Shown here piece after piece: positions 19,601 through 28,525 of a stretch of 28,525 nucleotides of DNA (positions are counted from its first letter, which is position 1; each line of letters starts with the position of its first letter). Position numbers and translations under genes: made by a program. The DNA comes from Mnemiopsis leidyi (taxonomy: Eukaryota > Ctenophora > Tentaculata > Lobata > Bolinopsidae): NCBI GenBank assembly GCA_000226015.1, contig JH153150.1, positions 19,375 through 47,899 on the forward strand, given 5' to 3'. The notes under the pieces are model-generated. The model made no database searches. It was not told the DNA's origin and was given only the letters and a program-made list of their open reading frames with translations.

Positions 19601-19836
19601 GTTAAATGTCCAATTTTGTGAAATAGGAGTTATGTTTAGTTGATGGACCTCTCTAACGTTAATATTAACAATGTTTAGGACAGTTTGAAGAGTCCTAAGA
19701 GAGACTTAGTGAAGTTGATAACAATTTTTTGAGCATTCCTCCATATTTAGAATTGCTGTGTTAGTTTTAACGGGTGATGCGCGTCTAGAATTTCTTCGTG
19801 ATGGCCGCGACAGTAGGTTATCAACCTACAATGTTA
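16670..19836 (+). repeat. 5' LTR
   Basis: It starts TGTAAGATACATTTTATTC and ends ...CTACAATGTTA. Compared with the 3' LTR, the first ~390 bp differ by about one base, while the parts near 17640-18470 and 18770-19400 are clearly more diverged, with many substitutions and indels. It lacks 85 bp present in the 3' LTR (24309-24393), apparently lost between two GGATGGCTT repeats. Short open frames (for example 16813-17067) overlap the promoter and are not credible genes. An AATAAA is at 19571-19576; the 3' LTR has AATAAT at that point. Confidence 0.9.
16993..17000 (+). promoter_or_regulatory. TATA box of the 5' LTR
   Basis: TATATAAA lies about 320 bp into the LTR, in the block that is almost identical between the two LTRs. 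It is followed by a GC-richer segment (CTCGGGTTCGGAGCTG) where transcription would begin. It suggests U3 is about 350 bp and that most of the long LTR is transcribed R/U5. The start site is inference. Confidence 0.65.
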
Positions 19837-19841
19837 GTTTT
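19759..19841 (+). mobile_element. Tiny insertion (63 bp) with 10-bp target duplication across the LTR/internal junction
   Basis: The insert is 19769-19831 (starts AACGGGTGATGCGCG, ends ATCAACCTACAA), flanked by perfect TGTTAGTTTT at 19759-19768 and 19832-19841. It is the reverse complement of the insertion at 16429-16519, with 27 internal bases missing and few other differences. The second TGTTAGTTTT straddles the LTR end: TGTTA belongs to the LTR and GTTTT to the internal region. Confidence 0.85.
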
Positions 19842-19857
19842 GGTCGATTTTATCATT
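19840..19857 (+). other. Possible primer-binding site
   Basis: TTGGTCGATTTTATC lies 4 bases after the LTR end. Primer-binding sites normally begin TGG, complementary to the CCA end of a tRNA. I cannot name a tRNA ending ...CGACCA with confidence, so this is positional only. Confidence 0.25.
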
Positions 19858-20510
19858 TATGATAGTTGAGTGTTGTTAACGATGTTCCCCTCCCGTTTAA
19901 TCTACTCAAATTGTCTCTCCTTGTTTTCTCTCAAAGCTAAAAACTGTGATTCAAAACTGAAGACAACTAGTCTTACAATTGAGATGAATTTTCAAGCGAT
20001 AAAGTGAAGTGCACATCATATTTTCACTGGCTATTTCTTACAAGTTCAACCAGATGTAAACTTGGACGTAATAGCAACGTATAAGAATTTTAATGTGAAA
20101 GCCAAGAATATATCATTACTAGAAATCGGAAGCTTTTCCACTTGAAGTTTTCATAGTAGCAGGCCATGAAAAACGTTACACCTACCTTGAGTATGAGCAT
20201 GTATTTCTGTAGCCCGTGCCTAAACTTTTCTGGTGTTATAGCCATTTCTACTGTGTGGAATGAAGGATCTAAGCGGATGTGACTGAAATCTGGAATACAA
20301 TTACATAGAGTCAAGACTAGAAGACTAGAGAAATCTGGCCTCAGATTTCTGTTCATTTAATTGTCCTTTTGCAGTCAAGATTCCAGTATGAAGGCATGTG
20401 GAACGGCATAGTTCTACTGTAACATCAAGACAATGTAGAAGATTCTGTGCAACCTGGAAAATATTAGGTAGTCCTTCTTACTAAAGATTCTGTCTCTGTG
20501 CATTATTCAG

Positions 20511-21192
20511 GCAGAGCTTGAGCGTCTCGCCCTGCCGGGAGAAGAAAGAGAGAATGTCGCTAAACAGTATATCCAGGAGGAAATTCTGGAAGAATCTGAT
20601 AAAGTGATCAAGAAACCAGCTACTTATGATGTGGGGGAGGACATAGAAGCCTACTTTAACTCCTGGGAAATATACAAGAAGCTGCTAAGCTAAACCTCAG
20701 TGAAGATGTGGCATGTTTGTCCTTTATAACGCACTTGAATCCAGTCACACAGAATAGACTCAAAGTTCTAGGCTTATTAGAAGAAAGAAATTGGGAGCTA
20801 TTTACAGCAAAGGTCATAAAAACCCTCGCAACACCCAAGTCAAAACTTGCTATGCGGCATAAATTGAGAAACATGAACAAAAGCCTTCGGAATCTCTGGT
20901 GGAATTCAGAGGAAAACTACTGCAATTAGCTGGACAGGCATTTAGCGACAGCGAGCAGGCAGAAAAAGATGATGCCTTGAAAATAGCGTTATGCGCCGGT
21001 ATAAAGAGCGATTCAATTGCCGTCAAGATTATGGAAAATGATACGTGGGACTTTAGAACAGCTTTGAATTATGTCGTCAAGAAGGAAACCTTGCTTTCTG
21101 CAAGAAAATCTATGCAACAATTGCAGTTCACTGAAGAGGTGGCCATCCTGGCTGTGGACCTGAAACAAGATGAACCTTCCAGTTCAGGCTAA
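20511..21192 (+). pseudogene. Gag-like remnant of the LTR element
   Basis: Three consecutive open pieces in different frames (about 20511-20694, 20680-20929 and 20899-21192) read as one degraded Gag-type polypeptide. A typical GEDIEAYF motif near the start is followed by a helical, charged region with an RHKLRN segment and an EFRGKLLQLAG segment. At least two frame changes, near 20685 and 20900, break it, and I see no CCHC zinc knuckle after it. A short open stretch follows to about 21375 (VKDELVHGNQVVVK...) and may be a further remnant. In Ty3/BEL-type elements Gag forms the particle shell. Family assignment below 'LTR retrotransposon' is not possible by eye. Confidence 0.65.
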
Positions 21193-21815
21193 TCCAAGTT
21201 GAAATGATCAGGTGAGTTTACTTTCACAGAACTCTTAACTGTAAAGGATGAACTCGTGCATGGAAACCAAGTGGTTGTTAAAACGACTACAGATCAAGAG
21301 AAGAGACTGAAGTGTATTTACTTAATTGATAATTGTAGCTATGAGTTCACAGAATTTGTAACTCTCTCAGTTTAATTCTAACTTAATCATGCACAATTTG
21401 GTGTAATATGTGTTGATGATTATCAATTGTCGGGATGTGAGCACGATAGGAGCTCAATATTATCCAGTTGCTTACGAGGTAAAAGCATAATGATCCGACA
21501 CAACCGTTCCTTGAGCAAGCTTGCTTATCTTAGGTATCGTAGAATTCGGAGGTGGACAGTTGAGGGATTATTGGCTAATCCTTACTACGCAAACCACCGT
21601 AGCCAATCCGAATGCCTGATGCCTATCTTAATTATATTTTTGACGCTGGATTGCCTCTCAACTAAGTTCTATCGTTTTGGTACATAAGTTCGAGCTCTAA
21701 CCCACTCTAACTCTCTTAAAGTAATCATTTGGAGTTTATTACTTTATCTAAGTTTAACTTTATCTAGACTTTCTTGTTGTAGTTATGTCAACCAATCAAC
21801 CAACCGCGGATATGT
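21193..21815 (+). other. Internal region of the LTR element, no gene
   Basis: Unclassified internal sequence. The open frame at 21427-21687 shows no retroviral or other recognisable motif. Confidence 0.5.
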
Positions 21816-22335
21816 GGTCAGCTGACAGCTGTGTTTTCAGCAGCGTAAACAGCTGTGTAGTCAGTCGACAGCTGCATAAATTCAGCTATGTAGCCAGCTG
21901 ACACTGTCAGCTGTGTCATCATATTCGACTGTGTAGTCGAATGTGTAATCAGCTGTGTATTCAGCTGTGTAGCCAGCTGTGTAGTCAGCTGTGTAGTCAG
22001 CTGTGTAGTCAGCTGTGTAGTCAGCTGTGTAGCCTGCTGTGTAGACAGCTGTGTGGTCAGCTATGCAGTCAGCTGTGTAGTCAGCTATGTCCTTGTAGTC
22101 AGCAGCGTAGTCAGCACTCAGCAGTGTAGTCAGCTGTATAGTCGGCAGTGTATTCAGCTATGTAGTCAGCTGTGCAATCAGCTGTTAGTCAACTATGTAG
22201 TCAGCTGGTAGTCGGCTGTATAGTCAGCTGTGTAGTCTGCTGGTAGTCGGCTGTGGAGTCAACTGCGTACTTGTAATCGGCTGTGTGTTTGATTATGTAT
22301 TCAGCTGTGTAGTCGGCTGTGTAGTCAGCTGTGTT
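21816..22335. repeat. 12-bp minisatellite rich in CAGCTG
   Basis: Dozens of degenerate copies of TCAGCTGTGTAG (with TCGGCTGT, TCAGCTAT and ACAGCTGT variants) fill this stretch. The core 21960-22080 is the most regular. CAGCTG is itself palindromic. The Cys-rich frame it produces (QLCSQLCS...) is a by-product of the repeat, not evidence of a gene. Confidence 0.93.
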
Positions 22336-22859
22336 ATTCCTTAGAAGCAACTAAAACAATTTACTTTATTAGAATTTAAATTACGGGTTTTAATTAAGTA
22401 TTTTAAAAAGATTTTGTTCGGGATCGCTGCTGTTCGAGAAATCGCTGCACTGTTCGAGAATTTGGGATGTGCATCTGGAATAGGACTGTGTGGTACACTG
22501 TGGCATGGTCAGTTAATTAGTGTGGAAGAAATCAAGCGAAGACAATACAGCATGAATGATGAAAGTACAATCTAGTAGTCAAATCCTAACAACTGGTGGT
22601 GATACTGAAAACATTTGATGACAAAATCCAATGGTCAGTGAGGTTTCTGACGGACTCCATCAGATTGCTTGCTGAATTGAAATCATTTTCAGAATCACAG
22701 ATCTTCGTTGGAAAATCTCTGGAATCAATAAGATGGTTTTAAGCGGACTTACAGAAAGTATAAGTCTAATGGTTTCAAGCAATCGACCAAAAATGCATCA
22801 ATGAAATCCAAATGAGTTCATAACATGAGACTTCTTTCTATAAGTCTATGACTATATTT
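22336..22859. other. Internal region of the LTR element, no feature seen
   Basis: AT-rich sequence, with a short doubled segment at about 22430-22460 (CGCTG...TGTTCGAGAA twice). No coding or structural signal. Confidence 0.5.
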
Positions 22860-23103
22860 CAACGTCTCAACTTTCTAAATCTGTGAGACTGAGGGCGACC
22901 ATACGCAGACACCAGCTTTAAACCTGGAAAGCTTTAAACCGAAATGACACTGAGAGTCATGGCTATTTGAGAGAGATCAGCAATGTTCGCAATAAATCCA
23001 TAATTTTGGAAAATCTGAGAGTCAGAGAGTCTGAATGTTGGAGAGTCCGATGAGGAGAATCCGAGAATCAGAGAGTCTGAGGGTCAGAGAGTCCAAATTT
23101 TGG
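22860..23103. repeat. Tandem duplication, copy A (~240 bp)
   Basis: It runs from ACGTCTCAACTTTCTAAAT to GTCCAAATTTTGG and aligns with 23127-23363 along its whole length, with many substitutions. Its right half is itself a micro-array of GAGAGTC / GAGAATC words. Confidence 0.9.
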
Positions 23104-23126
23104 AGTATGTGTTAAAAAGGGTACTT

Positions 23127-23363
23127 CTACGTCTCATCTTTCTAAATTTGCGAGACTAAGGGCGACTAAGCGCAAACATCAGCTTTAAACCTGGAGAACA
23201 GTCCAAGATGACACTGAGAATAATATTCGAGAGAAACCAGCAATGGTCGCAGTAAACCCAAAATTTTGGAAAATCTGAGAGTCAGAGAGTCTGAATGTCG
23301 GAGAGTCCGATAAGGAGAAACCGAGAATTAGAGAGTCTGAGGGTCAGACAATCCAAATTTTGG
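23127..23363. repeat. Tandem duplication, copy B (~237 bp)
   Basis: Second copy of the block at 22860-23103, separated from it by a 23-bp unrelated spacer. It carries the same GAGAGTC-rich right half. Confidence 0.9.
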
Positions 23364-23555
23364 TAATGCTTAACCTGAAAGAATGTTAATTGAAAAGAAG
23401 ATGTTAACTGGAAAGAAAACAATTTGCGGAAAGAACCAATTTGACTTAAGCAGGTGGATCTCATGTGTTGACAAGGCACCTGGCACACATTGCTTCAAAA
23501 GAACACATAATTGAATGCCTCAAGAAGCATGAAAATAAACAATAAACATTACTAG

Positions 23556-23774
23556 ATGATGAAGATGGCTCATGATGCATGCTACAAAAAGGACGCTTTT
23601 TATATCGTCAAAGCAAATCATACAGAGTTAACAAGAGGAACCACACACAACCTGGACACAAGCAAGCACATCGAAATCCCAATGCTACAAAAGGACTATA
23701 CTCCTTTCCTGTATAGGAGGGGTGAGGAGGACACAAATTTTAAATTTTGTCCTATATCTTTAACTTTTTGGTGA
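23556..23774 (+). other. Short open frame near the 3' end of the internal region, nature unknown
   Basis: A 72-residue open frame (contains KDAFYIVKANHTELTRG) ends about 90 bp before the 3' LTR, where pol or env tails usually lie. It has reasonable residue composition but no motif I recognise. It could be a remnant of the element's 3' coding region or chance. Confidence 0.25.
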
Positions 23775-23847
23775 TAAATGATTTAATTTATAAATTTTCA
23801 TTTCAGGATTTGAAAAACCTGTCAATAAATGACGGTTTTTAAGTCCC

Positions 23848-23860
23848 AGAGGAGGGGAGA
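23848..23860 (+). other. Polypurine tract of the LTR element
   Basis: AGAGGAGGGGAGA is followed by TTC and then the LTR start TGTAAG at 23864. Plus-strand priming sites of LTR elements sit in this position. It is the strongest single argument that the direct repeats are LTRs and that the element reads left to right. Confidence 0.85.
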
Positions 23861-24186
23861 TTCTGTAAGATACATTTTATTCAAGTTATCATAAACTGTT
23901 ATCATACAGTAGAGTATGAGACCAACCGGGTATATTCATCACATTCATATTGAAGAGGAGTCTAGAGTAACGTCCACTAAAATGCTAAAGTGGAACTGAC
24001 AGCCGAATGCTCAGTCAGAACAAGTGTAACCTGATATGGGCGAGCAGTATCAGGCTTGGTCATGCAGCAGTCACGAGGCATGACGTTGACTGGCTCAGCC
24101 AATCGCCAGTAGAGCCACGCATAACGCGTTGCTCTTTTGCTGTTTGGCTGTCAAACGGGCTGTCAATCGGGCTGTCAAGGAATCAC

Positions 24187-24194
24187 TATATAAA
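24187..24194 (+). promoter_or_regulatory. TATA box of the 3' LTR
   Basis: TATATAAA in the same LTR position as in the 5' copy. In principle it could drive transcription into the right flank. Confidence 0.55.
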
Positions 24195-26968
24195 CTCGGG
24201 TTCGGAGCTGTTTAGGAGAATTCCGGCGGGAAGACCCCTCAATGGGGGTGTCCTGCTTTAAGGCCCTCAAGGAGACCACCACTGTCGTGGATGCCTTGGG
24301 GATGGCTTTGTCGCGGTGATACCCGACTCACGCAGCTAAAGCTGAACGTTTCGTTAGAACGTTAGACGGATATAATCTCGTCAAGGATGGCTTGGCCTTT
24401 TGAGCACGAATATAGTTCTCGTAGTAGTGTGTGTAGCTGAGTGCTAGCCACGATAGCCTGGCCTAATATATCCGGTTGGTTGTAGGTTGACTGCTAGCTA
24501 GGGTTGCTATATCTGGACGGATTCAACCCTGTCGATAAGCTAGTGATGCTTAAAGTTAGAGTTACATTTAGACGTTAAATTATTGCAATGTTGCTATGTT
24601 GTACTCTTTGATACTTGAATGATCATTTATCAACATATGCTTGTTTTATTGCTTTCAAGAAGTTTCTAAGGTTTACAGTCCCCTTAGATGTGAATTGGTG
24701 GTTACCGTTGGGTAACTAGTAGAGTTACTCACGGCCCAATTAAACTCTTAACAATGTAGAGGTTCCGGTTTCCGCCCTACATATTTGGTCCGACGAACCA
24801 GATTTTTTGCTTGTTTTGCTTGTCTGCTTTGATTATCGGGTTAGAGCTTGATGTCCATAAACGTTATAGTTCTGAGACTTATTCAGTAATTAGTAGAAGA
24901 GGAGAGGTGAGGATTTAATTTTAGGTACATGACTCTGATAGTGATAGTCGGTCTCGTACCATGCTTCAGTTGAAGATTAATATTGCTTATCATAATTGGG
25001 CAATTATTGCATGTCCATGTAGTGGAATGTTGTTGTAGAGCAGAAACTTTCGTTAAGTCTGTCAGTTTGCACGAGAAAGCTCTCTATCTTCAGTCGAAGA
25101 TAATTGTTAATCCGACCATGAGTATTAGCTGCTCGCTGGTACAATGAGCGTAATTTTCCTAATTCAGCTGTTTCGTAGGTTCATTTGTGAAGTGGCTTAT
25201 TTACAGAGAGGGCTGAAGATTTACTAGATGTCAAAAGGCTCTCGATGAGATTAAATTCAGTTACAGTCATTATCTGTACTCTTAGTCGTGGTGATTAACT
25301 GATTAGTCTTGAGTTGCAGTTTACACGACTCAAGTCTGTTATAATAATCAGTTGTAGTCAGATGATTGCTCGTGCAGTGTTGCAGTCAAATCTTATCGGC
25401 CGACAACACAAAGGCTTTTCATTCTCAGCCCTTTTACTAATTTTCGGCCAATATTGACCTTTTCACTATTTCAGTCGTAATTTTTGGCCACAGGAGGGGT
25501 CGAGCAAAATGATTTAGGAAGGTTAATTGATTGTTTAATGCCGTTCTTGCCGCCACGAATTTTGATTTTGTTAACAAGCTGCCTCCGAATCACAGGTCTA
25601 GGTGTGTCATGACACAGTGAAGAGTAGGACGGACATAAACAGAGGACGAAAGCCGGTAAGAAATAAAATCACTGCATGGTCTTGATCTCTTAATAGGATT
25701 AGGATATCTTCATAATAATGATTGAGAACATAGGCGTTCCTAAAATTGAAGCTTACTGATCATAAAGGCAGCACCATTTATAAAAGTAGCCAGACGGGGT
25801 TATTGTCTGGCCTGCTGCTGCGTTTTCCAACTCGAAAATGGGCTGCAACGTGAGGCTGTATTAGTACTTAGTAAGAGATTGATAACATAGTTCTCACTAT
25901 GCTTGCTTCAGTTTGGAGAATTCTAGAGACAGAGATGTCTGCAGCGACAACTCAGGAGTCAGGGAGATACTTCATCCTGACAAAACGGGGCCTCAGAAGT
26001 ACCTTAAGATTTGTCATTTTAAATCTCCGTAGGCTACTCATTGGGAAGGAGGATTAGCTACCTATAACTCAGGGTGTAAAATTAGGCAGCGGATCTGCAA
26101 GGATCTGAGGCACATTATATCAATCTATAGTGCTGGAGAGATTATGAAAGCTCCTGTGTTTAAGGAATCGTAAATACTATGGTATATTCTAGTCGGCTAT
26201 AAGTTTTGGCTACCCAGGGTCTGATGCTTGTAAGGGAATGAAACAAGATCCGACTTTGTCCCCTAACCTTCTCAAAGCTAATGTATAGTGCGGCTTGCAT
26301 TAGTTAAAAGCCGCGTGGTCTTAATTAAGACCCGACAGTTAACGAGTGCAGCCATTTGTGATCGAAGAGATCGAAATTTGATCCTCGGGAAGCTCATGGA
26401 TATTGCCTGTCGGGGATACGGCAATGGGGTCAGCTCAGTTTGCACCAGTTTACTATGAGGATAAGTAGGAAGTTAAGGAAATCAGAGTGCATAAAGGTGT
26501 GACAATGATTAGAATTAGATAATGAAGTTGAAGTAGCAGGAGATCGAAGACCAGAAGTCTTAGTCCTACAGTTTTAGCTCGTGCTTCTTTTATTTCACGC
26601 TATAACTCTGTTGGTGTGTTGTTGTTGTTGTGTTTCGAAGCTTAATTGATGTATATTTCAGAAACTTCCCTATTCGACTTTCAAGCTACAAAAGTGAAGC
26701 CACACAGGATGAGCGTAAAGAAGAGCGTTGAGCTACATGTCTGCTAGGATCCCCATATAAAGCTGTGAGTGACGAGCTCATGAATAATTGTTGACGCCTC
26801 CTTGAACTCGAAGTTAAATGGAATTTTGTGAAAAAGGAGTTATGTTTAGTTGATGGACCTCTCTAACGTTAATATTAACAATGTTTAGGACAGTTCGAAG
26901 AGTCCTAAGAGAGACTTAGTGAAGTTGATAACACTTTTTTGAGCATTCCTCCATATTTAGAATTGCTG

Positions 26969-27046
26969 TGTTAGTTTTAACGGGTGATGCGCGTCTAGAA
27001 TTTCTTCGTGATGGCCGCGACAGTAGGTTATCAACCTACAATGTTA
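26969..27046 (+). mobile_element. Tiny 63-bp insertion in the 3' LTR, with half of its target duplication
   Basis: The insert is 26979-27041, the same 63-bp form as in the 5' LTR. The left flank is the full TGTTAGTTTT (26969-26978); the right flank has only TGTTA (27042-27046) before unrelated host sequence. This is what reverse transcription of a 5' LTR copy would leave. Confidence 0.85.
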
Positions 27047-27129
27047 ATGAAACGTTAAGCTTTTATCTCATACTTATTTTAATTCGGACACTCCAACAGC
27101 CACATGTTACACAAGTGTAACGGCCAATT

Positions 27130-27396
27130 ACAGGAGGCCAAATGTACAATTATACATACACGCCAGTGACGGTTAAGGTAGTGTGTACCATACTTTTATC
27201 GCCCGAGACTTCGCTGCAATGGGCAGCTACTCATTTAACCCTCAATCACGGTTTCCCGATCATTCGGCTGAGTCGACCGAAGAAGGTTGCATAGGCAAAT
27301 GCCCTTAGCGCACTTCTCTAGGACTGGCGGATACGGGATTTGAACGCCCGACCTCCTGCGTGGGAGCCGAGAAGGAAACCACTACACCACCAGCCC
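27130..27396 (-). mobile_element. tRNA-derived SINE candidate
   Basis: The tRNA-like head at 27396-27321 is followed on the minus strand by about 190 bp of GC-moderate sequence (with GTCGACTCAGCCG and GCCCATTGCAGCGAAG), unlike the AT-rich surroundings. This is the usual head-body layout of a SINE. The 3' tail and target duplications are not clear, so the body's end is approximate. I cannot assign its central domain to a known SINE superfamily. Confidence 0.5.
27321..27396 (-). tRNA. tRNA-Gly(CCC)-like sequence, degenerate
   Basis: The acceptor stem pairs fully (GGGCTGG with CCAGTCC, one G-U). The A box TGGTGTAGTGG and B box GTTCAAATCC match Pol III consensus, and the anticodon loop CTCCCAC would give anticodon CCC. 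The anticodon stem has two mismatches (C-A and G-G) and the T stem pairs poorly, so it is unlikely to be a working tRNA. It is better read as a pseudo-tRNA or the promoter head of a SINE. Confidence 0.6.
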
Positions 27397-28525
27397 CATT
27401 TGAATGCTAGATTCAGGTACCTTCGCAATAAGCGATGACGAACTCCCAATTATTTCCTGATTGGACCAATTAAAATTTTCGTTTATTGGAGGTGCTTGTG
27501 AAAAGAGCTTGGCCCTGGCCGCGCAGCGCCCACGCCGCGGTTAATCCGATGCGCGCAATTGAGCCTGCCGCTTTGCTAAAAGCAAGTGGCGCGTCACGAA
27601 TGGCATGGCATAACATGATAACATGACAGTCCCTACGCGACCTGTGCATTCGAAGGATATTGGCGCGCCATCATCAGTTTGGACACGCGCGCTCCACACA
27701 AATTTGACTACAAAATCACCACAGTAAGCAGCCAGTTCACCGAAACGAGCACGTGATGTCGTATGCTGTTGCGCGTATAGCTACTGCAGTGCACGTGGTC
27801 CTCAGTCGAGTTCTGATTTAAAGAATTTCACTTTGACTTAAGTTCTAACAAGAACAAAGAAATACGAGAAATTCAGAAAATAAAGTACAAAACCGGCAGG
27901 GAAACTAGTTAATCAGATATTAAACAGACGTTAGAAATTGAACGCTCATTCGCGGTGAACTAGAATTAGAGGTCTAAGCTTTTAAATTCTATTTCTAGGT
28001 TTAGTTGGTACATAAAAACTTGTTTTTAGGTCTATTTTGGTGGACCAGCTGGTCCTCACTAAAAGTATGACAAACATGGATATATCTCTATAAGTTACCA
28101 GGCGCTGTGTGGCTCTCTCAGATTGTCTGAACTGTGTTGCTTCATGTTGCAGAGCAACAAACACTGAACGTTTTGGTCTAGCTGGAGCCCGTTTCCCTCG
28201 CAAAAGCGGAGTACGGAAAACTTGGACAGCGAGTAGACCAGAGTCGACTGCTCTTGTACTGCGGGCCGATTTCAATTAAGATCTTGCCCAATGAAACACG
28301 AGTTGGGATATACTAAATTAGGTACCACCAGGGGATCAGTTGTCACTTAAGTTATCTGAAGTATCCTAAACTATCCAAGTTTTGAGATTATCCGTGCTAA
28401 GTACTCCATCGAAGGTGGAGCCTCATTCACGAATCACTCCAAGTCCAGGAGAGGCATCACCAAGGGTTTCTTGGATGAGGTTCTAACTCTAAGTAACAAG
28501 GACAGCTTGCCTAGAAAGGATTCGG
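27397..28525. other. No gene recognised; GC-rich repeat fragments
   Basis: At 27517-27540 GCCGCGCAGCGCCC resembles the CCGGGCG foldback arm, and 27580-27720 is rich in GCGC words. The minus-strand open frame at 27982-28275 overlaps a member of the foldback family and has no recognisable motif. Nothing is seen from 28300 to the window end. Confidence 0.5.
28098..28164. repeat. Distant member of the CCGGGCG foldback family
   Basis: CCAGGCGCTGTGTGGCTCTC, then a short spacer, then TTGCAGAGCAACA. It parallels the arm order CCGGGCGnTGCGCGGCTCTC...TTGCAAAGCAACA of the copies near 16271-16648. Confidence 0.55.

Larger units (their letters stand above)
16670..27046 (+). mobile_element. LTR retrotransposon derivative with ~3.2-kb LTRs and no recognisable pol (LARD-like)
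   Basis: Two direct repeats of about 3.17 kb (16670-19836 and 23864-27046) flank a ~4.0-kb internal region. A purine-rich tract lies at once upstream of the right repeat, a TATA box is in each repeat, and a gag-like coding remnant is in the internal part, so these are LTRs and not a segmental duplication. No reverse transcriptase, RNase H, integrase or protease motifs are visible. The rest of the internal region is minisatellite, a tandem duplication and unknown sequence. LTR ends are TGTAAG...TGTTA, lacking the usual CA. No target-site duplication is seen (AACCA before, ATGAA after), which suggests an old insertion or one rearranged by recombination. Orientation is set by the PPT and gag. 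Confidence 0.85.
23864..27046 (+). repeat. 3' LTR
   Basis: Homologous throughout to 16670-19836 with the same ends (TGTAAG...TGTTA). It retains an 85-bp segment (24309-24393) missing from the 5' LTR. It ends in the middle of the 10-bp duplication that flanks the tiny insertion (TGTTA then host ATGAAACG). Confidence 0.9.

Noticed and set aside
16429-19831. A 3.4-kb DNA transposon with terminal inverted repeats TTGTAGGTTG...
   Set aside because: Each end has its own complete 10-bp duplication and its own second end, so these are two independent small insertions. The second LTR copy also lacks the left 'TIR'.
16665-27051. Host target-site duplication for the LTR element
   Set aside because: The 5 bases on each side (AACCA and ATGAA) do not match, and shifting the ends by a few bases does not help.
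27321-27396. Functional tRNA-Gly gene
   Set aside because: Anticodon stem mismatches and a badly paired T stem make it non-canonical. Treated as a pseudo-tRNA or SINE head.
27982-28275. 97-residue minus-strand open frame as a gene
   Set aside because: It spans a member of the GC-rich foldback family, with no motif and no splice or promoter context.

Overview
The window looks like nuclear DNA of an invertebrate animal. It is AT-rich, its genes are split by short GT-AG introns (about 60-720 bp), and it encodes an animal-type THAP domain, PARP-type zinc fingers and a DNAJC17 orthologue. It is also packed with LTR, SINE-like, foldback and tandem repeats. I cannot name the species from sequence alone.

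Layout. (1) 1-301: the end of a probable minus-strand exon coding a mucin-like Thr/Ser/Pro repeat (36-bp units), cut by the window start. (2) 302-5927: no intact gene. It holds about 20 copies of a spaced 20-odd-bp motif (TGTACATAGTTCAAATATCC-like) organised in modules of about 100 bp, partly as a ~314-bp duplication, with a GC-rich broken coding fragment lodged between the two duplicates. (3) 6132-13953: three genes, all on the minus strand and about 600 bp apart. In transcription order they are DNAJC17 (4 exons, 338 aa), an 8-exon 548-aa protein with two PARP-type zinc fingers and a C-terminal DEK_C domain, and a 2-exon 398-aa THAP + C2H2 zinc-finger protein. I worked out the exon joins by hand; all phases close. 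(4) 13954-16669: no gene recognised, then a cluster of GC-rich foldback repeats sharing a CCGGGCGnTGCGCGG core. (5) 16670-27046: an LTR retrotransposon derivative with very long LTRs (3167 and 3183 bp), a TATA box in each LTR, a polypurine tract directly before the 3' LTR, a degraded gag-like region and no recognisable pol. (6) 27047-28525: a tRNA-Gly-like SINE candidate and another member of the GC-rich foldback family.

The most unusual signal is a very short insertion (63 bp in each LTR, 91 bp in inverted orientation at 16429-16519). It is flanked by perfect 10-bp direct repeats at two unrelated target sites and lacks terminal inverted repeats. In the LTR it sits exactly across the LTR/internal junction, so the 3' LTR carries only half of the target duplication. 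This dates the insertion before the last round of reverse transcription and fixes the 3' end of the LTR.

The three genes look like ordinary nuclear functions (spliceosome-associated co-chaperone; candidate DNA-break/chromatin protein; candidate transcription factor). Nothing in the sequence shows that they act together.
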